Counted from the first letter of the stretch, positions 1 through 7,797 are shown. The stretch: DNA of 8,168 nucleotides from an uncultured Limnohabitans sp. (GCF_937889215.1 NZ_CALBEX010000035.1:1-8168); one strand, 5' to 3'. Notes: generated by a model not told the origin, from the letters alone. Made by a program: numbers and translations.

Positions 1-285
1 GGCTTGCCTGACCACAGCCGTCAAACGGCTCTTGGTTTTGTCCACCGGCTTCAAGTCAAAGTGCGGCGGGATCACCGGCAAATTGGCAAAGCTCCACTTC
101 CCGCGTTTCACGTCGTATTGCTCGGGGGCCTGGATCTCCACCAAGTGGCCCACCGCGCTGGTCACGACATAGGTGTCGTTTTCGAAATGGTCGTCGTGTT
201 TCTCGAACTTACCCGAGGTCGGGGTCAAGGCTTTGACGATGTCTTGAGCCACCGAAGGCTTCTCCGCAATTACCAGTGTCTTCAT
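1..285 (-). CDS. topB: DNA topoisomerase III-like type IA topoisomerase, N-terminal 95 residues (partial)
   Basis: The minus-strand reading frame starts at the ATG at 285-283 (MKTLVIAEKPSVAQDIVKAL) and stays open to the left edge, so only the N-terminal 95 residues are visible. This part is the start of the TOPRIM domain. The EKPSVA motif at residues 8-13 carries the conserved metal-binding glutamate of type IA topoisomerases, and the following SAVGHL block (about residues 63-68) is also typical. The family relaxes negatively supercoiled DNA or decatenates it through a 5'-phosphotyrosine link; the active-site tyrosine lies outside the window. The immediate upstream sequence has no clear Shine-Dalgarno, but a nearby upstream ATG is in another frame and meets a stop at once, so 285 is the best start. 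The name topB rather than topA rests on the N-terminus alone and on the usual annotation in this group. The gene diverges from the SET-domain gene. Confidence 0.85.
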   Translation of the reverse strand, partial: MKTLVIAEKPSVAQDIVKALTPTSGKFEKHDDHFENDTYVVTSAVGHLVEIQAPEQYDVKRGKWSFANLPVIPPHFDLKPVDKTKSRLTAVVRQA

Positions 286-305
286 GTCATTACAATCCGT
301 TGTCT

Positions 306-346
306 CGCGTGTGCGCACGCGCCCAGGCACGCGCTCACGCGCACGC
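306..346. repeat. CACGCGC direct repeats in an alternating purine-pyrimidine tract
   Basis: Three exact copies of CACGCGC lie at 316-322, 328-334 and 336-342, followed by a partial CACGC. Bases 306-322 alternate strictly between pyrimidine and purine, the kind of sequence that can flip to Z-DNA under negative supercoiling. The tract fills much of the 95-bp spacer between the divergent topoisomerase and SET-domain starts. A regulatory role, or binding by a protein, is inference only. Confidence 0.55.
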
Positions 347-380
347 CCACATGAATTCACCATAACAAATTTTTAACGCC

Positions 381-1148
381 GTGGCCAAAACATCTGTTTC
401 CTCCCCCAGCCGCTCGGTCGCCAATGCCAGCGGTAAACGCATCCAGGTGCGCCGCTCCGGTGTGCACGGCAAAGGCGTGTTTGCCCTGCAAGACCTGGCC
501 GAAGGCGAGACCTTGATTGAATACGTGGGTGAGATCATCAGCTGGGATGAGGCGCAAGACCGCCACCCGCACGACCCCAACGACCCCAACCACACCTTCT
601 ATTTCCATGTGAACGAAGACCGGGTGATCGATGCGCTGCACGGCGGCAACTCGTCGCGCTGGATCAATCACAGCTGCAACCCGAATTGCGAAGCCGACGA
701 AGACAACGACCGCATCTTCATCAAGGCCATTCGCAACATCGCCGCGGGCGAAGAGTTGAACTACGACTACGGCCTGATCATCGACGAGCCCTATACCAAG
801 AAGCTCAAGGCCGAATACCCTTGCTGGTGCGGCAGCGCCAATTGCCGGGGCACGCTGCTTTCGCCCAAAGAGCGCAAGGACACGCCCAAAACGCCAAGTC
901 AGAAAAAGTCCAAGGCCAAGTCCAAGGCCAAAGACAAAGTTAAAACCAAGGCCAAGGCCAAGGCCGAGGGCAAGACCCAGTCCGGTGCCCAGGTCAAAGC
1001 CAAACCCGAAGCCCAGGTGAAATCCGAAGGCAAAGCCAAAGCACAGGCCAAAGACAAAAAGAAAGCCACCCAGGCGGGCAAGCCCCCAAAACCTGCCAAA
1101 CCCGTAAAACCCGCCAAGGCGGGTAAAACCCCTGGCCAGAAAAAATAG
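381..1148 (+). CDS. SET-domain protein lysine methyltransferase with histone-H1-like Lys/Ala-rich tail
   Basis: A 255-residue protein in two parts. Residues about 18-160 are a SET domain, which transfers methyl groups from S-adenosylmethionine to protein lysines. Visible motifs are the AdoMet-binding GVHGKGVF (27-34), NHSCNPNC (96-103) and GEELNYDYG (123-131), with the likely catalytic tyrosine in YDY. The post-SET motif CWCGSANC (148-155) completes the usual zinc site: Cys103, 148, 150 and 155. Residues about 163-255 are a low-complexity tail with 32 lysines in 93 residues, in KAK, KPAK and AEGK patterns like eukaryotic histone H1 and bacterial AlgP/HctB-type DNA-binding tails. The start is GTG at 381: an in-frame TAA at 363-365 leaves no other start upstream, and no good Shine-Dalgarno is visible. 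The substrate is unknown; the tail could bind nucleic acid, bind the ribosome or be methylated in cis. birA follows after 79 bp. Confidence 0.9.
   Translation: MAKTSVSSPSRSVANASGKRIQVRRSGVHGKGVFALQDLAEGETLIEYVGEIISWDEAQDRHPHDPNDPNHTFYFHVNEDRVIDALHGGNSSRWINHSCNPNCEADEDNDRIFIKAIRNIAAGEELNYDYGLIIDEPYTKKLKAEYPCWCGSANCRGTLLSPKERKDTPKTPSQKKSKAKSKAKDKVKTKAKAKAEGKTQSGAQVKAKPEAQVKSEGKAKAQAKDKKKATQAGKPPKPAKPVKPAKAGKTPGQKK
912..965 (+). repeat. AAGGCC hexamer repeats encoding Lys-Ala
   Basis: AAGGCC occurs at 912-917 and 924-929 and as three tandem copies at 948-965, each read as Lys-Ala in the tail of the SET-domain gene. Such short in-frame repeats can gain or lose units by slippage without a frameshift, so tail length may vary between strains. 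Confidence 0.7.
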
Positions 1149-1227
1149 GCGCTGCCGCTGCCTGCAAAGGCCTTGTTGGCCCCTCGCTGGCGTTCGGCGC
1201 GCATGACCGCCCCCACCACGATGCCCC

Positions 1228-1989
1228 ATGATCCAGCTCACCCCTTGGCCCGCTGAAACGATTTGGGAGCAGGTGTACCCCCTGTTGCCCGACTTCACCG
1301 TCGAGGTGTTGCCCGAGATCGATTCGAGCAACAGCGAACTCATGCGCCGGGCCCGCGCAGGCCTGCACGAGCCGACCTTGCTGGTGGCCGAACGCCAAAC
1401 CGCAGGGCGGGGCCGTTTGGGTCGGGTGTGGCAAAGCCAGCCAGGCGATTCATTGACGTTTTCTCTCAGCTTGCCGCTGTCGCCCCAAGACTGGTCAGGC
1501 CTGTCTTTGGCCGTGGGCCTGAGTCTGGCCGAAAGCCTGCACCCCGATGTGTGCCTCAAGTGGCCCAACGATTTGTGGTTTCAGGACCGCAAGCTCGGCG
1601 GCATCTTGGTCGAGGCGGCCAGCATGGGCGCGCGCAGCCAAGTGGTGGTGGGCGTGGGCCTGAACATCCAACCCCGGGAAGCCAACGGGCTCAACACGCC
1701 GCCAGCGGCCCTCACCGAGTTGCTGCCCGAGCTGACCGCACCCGCTTGCTTGGCCAGGGTGGCCTTGCCCTTGATCCAAACCCTGCTGGCTTTTGAAGCC
1801 AGCGGTTTTGCCCCTTTGCAAAGCCGCTTTGCCGCCCGTGATGTGCTCAAGGGCCGACGCGTGCACACCAGCGATGGCCAGCAAGGCGAGGCGCTGGGGG
1901 TGGGCGTTGGGGGTGCGTTACGATTGCAGACCGAGGCCGGCGCGCAAGACATCCAGAGCGCCGAAATCAGCGTACGCCCCTTTCCCTGA
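1228..1989 (+). CDS. birA: Biotin--[acetyl-CoA carboxylase] ligase
   Basis: A 253-residue biotin-protein ligase. It activates biotin as biotinyl-5'-AMP and attaches it to the lysine of biotin carboxyl carrier proteins such as AccB. The sequence shows GRGRLGR (60-66, adenylate-binding loop), KWPNDL (111-116) and GGILVE (124-129) with the conserved catalytic lysine (Lys111), then GVGLN (142-146), and a C-terminal domain from about residue 205. It begins directly with the catalytic domain and lacks the N-terminal helix-turn-helix of E. coli BirA, so it should be an enzyme only (class I), not a repressor of biotin genes. ATG 1228 is chosen because an in-frame TGA lies at 1204-1206 and nearby ATGs are in another frame; its Shine-Dalgarno is weak. 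The small membrane-protein gene follows 14 bp downstream, suggesting co-transcription. Confidence 0.95.
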   Translation: MIQLTPWPAETIWEQVYPLLPDFTVEVLPEIDSSNSELMRRARAGLHEPTLLVAERQTAGRGRLGRVWQSQPGDSLTFSLSLPLSPQDWSGLSLAVGLSLAESLHPDVCLKWPNDLWFQDRKLGGILVEAASMGARSQVVVGVGLNIQPREANGLNTPPAALTELLPELTAPACLARVALPLIQTLLAFEASGFAPLQSRFAARDVLKGRRVHTSDGQQGEALGVGVGGALRLQTEAGAQDIQSAEISVRPFP

Positions 1990-2003
1990 TAGGACACTGC
2001 AAG

Positions 2004-2357
2004 ATGTTGAAATACTGGCTGGGCCTTTTGTTGTTGCTCAACGCCGCTGTGCTGGCGTGGCAATGGGATGCGTTTGCGCGCTGGGGGCATGGCCCCAACC
2101 AGCAGCGCGAACCCGAGCGTCTGCAGCAGCAAATCAATCCTGAGGCCTTGAAGTTTGAGCTGCCTTTGCCCACCGTACGCCCAGCAGCACCTGCTGCTGC
2201 CGAGTCCAGCAATGCGCAGGCTGAGGCCCCGGTCAGCGATGGTGCCGCACCCGCTGCCGAGGTGGTTGCCCCCGCAATTGCACCGACTTTGCCCGCAGCA
2301 TCAGCAACCGCGCCCGCCGCACCGGCACCGTCCGCCTTGCCGGCCACACCCCGATAA
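2004..2357 (+). CDS. Small membrane-anchored Pro/Ala-rich protein, probably a SPOR-family protein without its SPOR domain
   Basis: A 117-residue protein. Residues about 4-20 (YWLGLLLLLNAAVLAWQW) form one transmembrane segment or uncleaved signal anchor. A conserved-looking stretch follows, with QQREPERLQQQINPEAL at about 33-49; the rest, from about residue 58 to the end, is disordered Pro/Ala/Glu sequence. From memory, Comamonadaceae SPOR-domain proteins near birA have a similar anchor and an EPxRLxQQIxPEAL block, followed by a linker and a C-terminal peptidoglycan-binding SPOR domain. Here the frame ends cleanly in the linker and no SPOR domain follows in any frame before the GST gene. An AGGA at 1991-1994 sits 9 bases before the ATG and supports the start. 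The protein most likely sits in the inner membrane with a periplasmic tail. Function is unknown. Confidence 0.75.
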   Translation: MLKYWLGLLLLLNAAVLAWQWDAFARWGHGPNQQREPERLQQQINPEALKFELPLPTVRPAAPAAAESSNAQAEAPVSDGAAPAAEVVAPAIAPTLPAASATAPAAPAPSALPATPR

Positions 2358-2380
2358 CCCCTTGTCTTTGGAGTCATGCC

Positions 2381-3040
2381 ATGAGCTTGAAGCTTTACTT
2401 CGCCCCCGGTGCCTGTTCGTTTGTGCCCCATGTGCTGTTGGAGATGAGCGGTGCGGCCTTTGAGCCGAGCATGGTCAAGCTGCACAAAGGCGAGCAAAAC
2501 AGCGAGGATTACAAAGCCATCAACCCGCGTGGCCAAGTGCCTGTGTTGGTGAGTGACGGGCAGCCAGTGACCCAAATCATGGCCATTGTTTTGCACTTGG
2601 ACCAGCTGTTTCCGCAAGCTGGTTTTTTGCCCGCAGAGCCCATGTCCCGCGCTCGGGCGCTGTCCACGTTGGCCTGGATGAACAATACCGTGCACCCGAC
2701 GTTCACGCACATCTTCATGCCGCAAAAGTTCACCGACTTGCCCGAAGTGCAAGCGGCGCTCAAGCCCTACAACACGCAACTGTTTCGCGGCATGCTCAGC
2801 GAGCTGCAAGACCTGGTCAAAGCCGCATCCGCCAAAGGTCAAGCTTGGCTCAGCGGTGACCGGTTTGGGCCTCTGGATGCCTACAGCCTCACGCTCACCC
2901 GCTGGGGCACCATCGCGGGCATCGCCCCCGAGGCGCACCCCGAGTTGTGGGCCTTTGTGCAAAAAGTGGCCGCAGAACCCGCCGTGGCCCGCGTGATCGA
3001 GCGCGAGCGCCTGCAGCTGAACATGGGTCCGGTGGCCTGA
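2381..3040 (+). CDS. Glutathione S-transferase, beta-class-like
   Basis: A 219-residue cytosolic GST. Residues 1-80 form the thioredoxin-fold glutathione-binding domain, with the YFAPGACS motif holding the beta-class cysteine (Cys12) and NPRGQVPVL (48-56) holding the cis-proline (Pro54). The all-helical domain contains His105, at the position of the beta-class catalytic histidine, and the folding-capping box with LDAY (165-168). The usual glutathione gamma-glutamyl contact, written T-E-S/G in relatives, here reads T-Q-I (residues 64-66), so glutathione binding may be altered. GGAG at 2370-2373, 7 bases before the ATG, fixes the start. Relatives conjugate glutathione to electrophiles or reduce disulfides; the substrate cannot be read from sequence. 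It lies 23 bp after the membrane-protein gene and is probably the last gene of that run. Confidence 0.93.
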   Translation: MSLKLYFAPGACSFVPHVLLEMSGAAFEPSMVKLHKGEQNSEDYKAINPRGQVPVLVSDGQPVTQIMAIVLHLDQLFPQAGFLPAEPMSRARALSTLAWMNNTVHPTFTHIFMPQKFTDLPEVQAALKPYNTQLFRGMLSELQDLVKAASAKGQAWLSGDRFGPLDAYSLTLTRWGTIAGIAPEAHPELWAFVQKVAAEPAVARVIERERLQLNMGPVA

Positions 3041-3053
3041 AGCCGCTGTGCTG

Positions 3054-3132
3054 AAAAAACCTGTCGGACCTGAAGGCACCGACCTACAGGATACTGAACG
3101 GGTTTTGTAGGTCGGCGCCTTCAGGTCCGACA
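3054..3132 (-). terminator. Intrinsic terminator of the two-component operon, made from the REP pair
   Basis: Read on the minus strand, the 27-bp stem (3132 to 3062) is followed after two G bases by six T bases (3059-3054). That is a strong stem plus U-tract, 116 bases past the kinase stop codon. On the plus strand no T-run follows the stem, so the signal should act mainly on minus-strand transcripts, though the stem may also protect the 3' end of GST mRNA. Confidence 0.7.
3062..3132. repeat. REP-pair (BIME-like) inverted repeat
   Basis: Two 27-base arms (3062-3088 and 3106-3132) are reverse complements except for one position (A3078 against C3116), with a 17-base spacer. The arms begin TGTCGGACC and end CCGACCTACA. 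Each arm is itself an imperfect palindrome: GTCGG faces CCGAC, with CCT facing AGG inside. This is the structure of two REP units placed head to head. The TGTAGGTCGG...CCGACA form resembles extragenic repeats scattered in many proteobacterial genomes. It lies between the convergent GST and kinase genes, a typical REP site. Copy number elsewhere in the genome cannot be seen. Confidence 0.85.
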
Positions 3133-3147
3133 CCATGCCCGTGGAAC

Positions 3148-3190
3148 GCCGCCATGCAGCCTGCTGCGCCGCCATGGAACCTGCCGCTGC
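3148..3190. repeat. Degenerate tandem duplication
   Basis: Bases 3148-3167 and 3168-3190 are two imperfect copies of a unit starting GCCGCCATG and ending CCTGCTGC or CCTGCCGCTGC. They lie between the REP pair and the kinase stop. No function is apparent; the copies add no convincing coding sequence. Confidence 0.45.
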
Positions 3191-3247
3191 GCCAAAAACG
3201 AGTGGTTGGTCGTCAAGCCCACAAGCAGCGGGGCAAGTGGCAGCGGC

Positions 3248-4687
3248 TTAAGCCGCACCAAACCGCAACGTAAAGCAAGCACCACTGGGCGTTTGGCTCG
3301 GGTGGGCTACGTCCACGCTGATGGTGGCGCTGTGTTGCTGGGCGATTTCCTTGACGATGGGCAAACCCAGTCCTGAACCGTCCACATTGGTGCCCAGCGC
3401 CCGATAAAACGGTTGAAACACCAGCTCACGCTCGCCCAAGGGAATGCCAGGGCCGTTGTCTTCCACTTGGATCACCAGCACTTTGCTGTAGGGGTCGACC
3501 AACACCCGCAACGTGATCACGCCCTGGCGCTCGGGGGTGTTGGGCGTGTAGTGAACGGCGTTTTCTACCAAGTTGCGCAGCATCTCCTTGAGCAAGGTGG
3601 CGTTGCCTTGCACCTGTCCGCCCGGTGTGCCTGCGGCCACGCCCTCAAAGCCCAGGTCCAGGCCCTTGTCCATGGCGAGGGGCAGACAGTCTTGCAAAAC
3701 CTCGCTGGCCAGCAGGGCCATGTCGCACGACTGCAAGGGCAAGTTGGTCCCACCACCCTCGGCGCGGGCCAGTGACAGCAGCTGGTTGACGGTGTGTGTC
3801 GCCTGCACGCTGGCGCGGCCAATTTGCTGCAAAGACTTTTTCAGGTCTTCTTCGCTGGAGCCCGAGCGCTGCGCCAAATCCGCTTGCATGCGCAAGCCCG
3901 CCAGAGGGGTTTTGAGCTGGTGGGCAGCGTCGGCCAGAAAGCGTTTTTGCGTGACGATGGAGTCCTTCAATCGCTCGAGCAAGTCGTTCACCGACACCAC
4001 CAAGGGCGCTACCTCCATGGGCACGGCTTTGTCATCCAGAGGGCTGAGGTCATCGGGTTTGCGCTTGCGGATGCGCTCTTCCAGCTGCGACAGCGGCTTG
4101 ATGCCACGCACCAGCGCCAACCACACCAACAGCACCGCCAGCGGCAGCAAGGCGAACTGGGGCAGCATCACGCCTTTGATGATTTCAGCGGCCAATACCG
4201 AGCGTTTTTCTCGCGTTTCGGCCACCTGCACTAGGGCCGGGCGTTGGCCATCTGCAGCCAGCTGTATCCAGGTGTAAGCCACCCGCACTTCCAGGCCACG
4301 CATCTCATCGTCACGGATGTGCACTTGGTAGCTGCTGCCCTTGGGTTCGTTGGGCGTGGGCAGGGGCAGATCGCGTTCACCGCTCAGGTGCTCGTTGAAA
4401 GCCCCGCGCACTTGGTAATACACCAGATCGGTTTCGTCAGCCCGCAACAGTTCGCTGGCGGGCTGCGGCAGACTGAACTCGACACGCTTGTCTGTGCCCA
4501 GCTTGACCTGCTGGGCCAGCGCCTGCACGTTGTAGACCAGCGCCCGGTCAAAAGGCTTGTTGGCCAGTCCCTGGGCCACCAGCCAGGTCAGCGCCAGGCT
4601 GATGGGCCACAGCAAAAGCAGCGGCGTCAGCATCCAGTCGAGGATTTCGCCAAACAGCGAGCGTTGCTCGCGTTTGAAGACCCGCAT
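3248..4687 (-). CDS. Sensor histidine kinase, TctE/QseC type
   Basis: A 479-residue membrane sensor kinase. Transmembrane segment 1 is at about 18-40 and segment 2 at about 172-194; the periplasmic loop between them is of the kind found in TctE-type sensors (2CSK_N family). The dimerisation/phosphoacceptor helix carries FLADAAHQLKTPLAG with His256. The ATP-binding domain shows the N box (NLVEN, 372-376), G1 (DNGPGI, 410-415), F box (FQPFYR, 424-429) and G2 (GSGLGL, 437-442), so all catalytic parts are intact. Start 4687 is preferred because AAGGG lies 7 bases upstream; the ATG at 4708 would add seven residues and has a weaker site. The frame is open back to 4882, but that part overlaps the regulator gene. 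It follows the regulator by 56 bp and is surely its partner. The signal is unknown: no tricarboxylate transporter genes are nearby. Confidence 0.93.
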   Translation of the reverse strand: MRVFKREQRSLFGEILDWMLTPLLLLWPISLALTWLVAQGLANKPFDRALVYNVQALAQQVKLGTDKRVEFSLPQPASELLRADETDLVYYQVRGAFNEHLSGERDLPLPTPNEPKGSSYQVHIRDDEMRGLEVRVAYTWIQLAADGQRPALVQVAETREKRSVLAAEIIKGVMLPQFALLPLAVLLVWLALVRGIKPLSQLEERIRKRKPDDLSPLDDKAVPMEVAPLVVSVNDLLERLKDSIVTQKRFLADAAHQLKTPLAGLRMQADLAQRSGSSEEDLKKSLQQIGRASVQATHTVNQLLSLARAEGGGTNLPLQSCDMALLASEVLQDCLPLAMDKGLDLGFEGVAAGTPGGQVQGNATLLKEMLRNLVENAVHYTPNTPERQGVITLRVLVDPYSKVLVIQVEDNGPGIPLGERELVFQPFYRALGTNVDGSGLGLPIVKEIAQQHSATISVDVAHPSQTPSGACFTLRFGAA

Positions 4688-4694
4688 GTTCCAG

Positions 4695-4699
4695 CCCTT
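4695..4699 (-). promoter_or_regulatory. Shine-Dalgarno deciding the kinase start
   Basis: AAGGG on the minus strand, 7 bases before ATG 4687-4685. The alternative ATG at 4708 is preceded only by CTGAAG-like sequence. Confidence 0.5.
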
Positions 4700-4743
4700 G
4701 GATTTCATGGCTTCAGGGCTTTGTGCATGCGGCAAACCAGGGC

Positions 4744-5418
<675 letters not shown>

Positions 5419-5423
5419 GACTG

Positions 5424-5430
5424 TCTCCTT
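5424..5430 (-). promoter_or_regulatory. Strong Shine-Dalgarno of the response regulator
   Basis: AAGGAGA on the minus strand, 5 bases before the ATG at 5418-5416. It rules out the longer upstream extension of this frame. Confidence 0.8.
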
Positions 5431-5625
5431 TTGTTTTGGGGTGGGGCTCAGTGGTTGGCCAGACGTGATGATTTTAGTGTCAGGCTTGGACGGTTCGGGT
5501 TGACCCGCATGGCCGTTGAGCGCGCTCAGGCCAGGCGTTGTGGGTGCGCTGTGCGGCTGATAGGCATGTCGCTTCGCGATGGGCTGCTTGGGTTGTGAAG
5601 CGCGGTTGTTGGGGGCGGCTTTCAA

Positions 5626-6129
5626 TCAAGCGGCATAGGCCTCGAGCCCCAAGGCCACCACGGTGGCCACATCTTTGCCCACAGCTTCGCGAAACTCGGC
5701 CTCGGCCTGGGCCACGGCGTCCTTGAAAGCTTGCAGCCAGGCCAGGCCCACGGGCGTGAACACCACCCGCCGGGCACGGGCGTCCAGCGTGTCGGCTTCG
5801 CGTTGCACCAGACCCCAGGCGTTGCATTGGTCCACCAGATCGCCCATGGCCTGCTTGCTCATGCCTGCGGCGCGGGCCAGATCGGTCAGGCGCGAGCCAC
5901 CCAAGGCCAGATGCCGCGTGATGTGCACATGCGCGGCGCTGATTTGGTCACGCGCGGCCAGATTGGCCAGCGCCAGTGGCACCCCCTCGTTGCCCGCCAT
6001 CAGGTGCAGCACGCGCTCGTCAAAGCGCCGCATCGCATGCCCCAGCAAGCGGCCCAGATGGGTTTCTCGCCAGCGGTCATCCTGCAAAAAGAGGTCAGTT
6101 GGGCGGTTTGAGTGGGTGTTTTCTGGCAT
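5626..6129 (-). CDS. MarR-family winged-helix transcriptional regulator
   Basis: A protein of about 167 residues. The wHTH spans roughly 60-125, with SRLTDLARAAGMSKQAMGDL as helix-turn-helix, a recognition helix, and a wing containing DTLDARARRVVFTPVG. Flanking helices make the dimer interface. MarR proteins usually repress nearby or divergent genes and release DNA on binding a small ligand or on thiol oxidation; one cysteine, Cys102, is visible. The start is uncertain: ATG 6129, ATG 6135 and TTG 6156 are in frame and none has a good Shine-Dalgarno. A TATCAT hexamer at 6141-6136 on the minus strand could act as a -10 box and give a leaderless message starting near 6129. The gene diverges from recA and shares its upstream region. 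It lies 207 bp before the response regulator on the same strand. Ligand and targets are unknown. Confidence 0.9.
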   Translation of the reverse strand: MPENTHSNRPTDLFLQDDRWRETHLGRLLGHAMRRFDERVLHLMAGNEGVPLALANLAARDQISAAHVHITRHLALGGSRLTDLARAAGMSKQAMGDLVDQCNAWGLVQREADTLDARARRVVFTPVGLAWLQAFKDAVAQAEAEFREAVGKDVATVVALGLEAYAA

Positions 6130-6192
6130 GAACATATGATAAGGCAAACTGACCAAAAATTCGCTTTCAAGGTTTGTACAGTTCGCTTACAG

Positions 6193-6212
6193 TACTGTTC
6201 ACGCATCCAGTA
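6193..6212. promoter_or_regulatory. LexA (SOS) box upstream of recA
   Basis: TACTGTTCACGCATCCAGTA is a 20-base near-palindrome with perfect 5-base arms (TACTG/CAGTA). It matches the CTGT-N8-ACAG LexA consensus except for CCAG in the right half. It lies 58 bases before the recA ATG, where SOS boxes of recA genes normally sit. Further ACAG half-sites occur at 6178-6181, 6189-6192 and 6214-6217, and ACAGTACTGT (6189-6198) is a perfect palindrome overlapping the box. LexA bound here should repress recA and may also affect the divergent MarR gene. No clear -35/-10 pair for recA could be settled by eye. Confidence 0.8.
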
Positions 6213-6270
6213 AACAGCACATCGGTGTTGAGCCCGGTGCCCCAACCCATTGATATTCAAGGAGATTTCC

Positions 6271-7308
<1,038 letters not shown>

Positions 7309-7310
7309 GC

Positions 7311-7766
7311 ATGAACAAGCCCGGTATTCAGCCCACGCTCAAAGGCCGCGCCTTGCGGCTTTTGAGCCAGCGTGAACATTCACGCGCTGAGCTCGAGCGC
7401 AAGCTGGTCGCCCACGAAGACGTGCCCGGCGAGCTGGCCAAAGCCCTCGATGAGTTGCAAGTCCGGGACTTCATCAACGATAGCCGTGCAGTGGACTCCC
7501 TGGTCAACCGCCGCGCCAGCAAACTGGGGGCAGCCCGTGTCAAACAAGAACTGGCTTCCAAGGGCTTGTCGGGCCAGGCGGTGGCCGAGGCCATGGCCAG
7601 CCTCAAGGAAACTGAGTTCAGCCGTGCGCAAGAAGTCTGGCGCAAAAAATTTGGTACGCCGGCGCAAGACCCTCAAGCCAAGGTCAAGCAAATGCGGTTC
7701 TTGATCACCCGAGGCTTCAACGCCGAAGTGGTAAGGCGTGTGCTGCAAGGTGCTGAGCCAGATTGA
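7311..7766 (+). CDS. recX: Regulatory protein RecX
   Basis: A 151-residue all-helical, basic protein of the RecX family, which binds in the groove of RecA filaments and limits their growth and ATPase activity. The family's helical repeats are visible: GRALRLLSQREHSRAELERKL near the N-terminus, the DFINDSRAVDSLVNRRASK block (about 54-72), then LGAARVKQELASKGL, and a C-terminal repeat with KVKQMRFLITRGFNAEVV. Length is normal for the family. The ATG lies 2 bases after the recA stop, indicating translational coupling; an AAGG inside the end of recA may serve as its ribosome site. It should be induced together with recA by read-through. Confidence 0.95.
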   Translation: MNKPGIQPTLKGRALRLLSQREHSRAELERKLVAHEDVPGELAKALDELQVRDFINDSRAVDSLVNRRASKLGAARVKQELASKGLSGQAVAEAMASLKETEFSRAQEVWRKKFGTPAQDPQAKVKQMRFLITRGFNAEVVRRVLQGAEPD

Positions 7767-7797
7767 CGAGGCATCTAAAAAACAGGCATCAGCCCAG

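Noticed and set aside
1109..1124. Perfect inverted repeat ACCCGCC/GGCGGGT near the end of the SET gene
   Set aside because: Lies inside the coding tail, has a 2-base centre and no T-run after it, so it is not a terminator; likely a product of Lys/Pro/Gly codons.
357..1568. 403-residue minus-strand open frame rich in Gly, Phe and Leu
   Set aside because: It is antisense to the Lys/Ala codons of the SET-domain tail, has no recognisable domain, and runs across two well-supported plus-strand genes.
1967..3175. 402-residue minus-strand open frame
   Set aside because: Antisense to the GST and membrane-protein genes; no motifs; long only because of high GC content.
3135..3251. 38-residue plus-strand frame MPVERRHAACC... 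after the REP pair
   Set aside because: No ribosome site, low-complexity Ala content caused by the local tandem duplication, and it ends over the kinase stop codon.
3794..4234. Plus-strand His/Gln/Arg-rich frames opposite the kinase
   Set aside because: Shadows of the kinase coding sequence; the minus-strand protein has all kinase boxes intact.
5419..5625. Upstream extension of the response-regulator frame
   Set aside because: The receiver domain begins exactly at MRILIAEDD behind a strong AAGGAGA; the extension is compositionally unlike protein.
6250..6270. Upstream TTG start for recA
   Set aside because: The ATG at 6271 has a well-spaced AAGGAG and gives the usual RecA N-terminus; the added residues would overlap that ribosome site.
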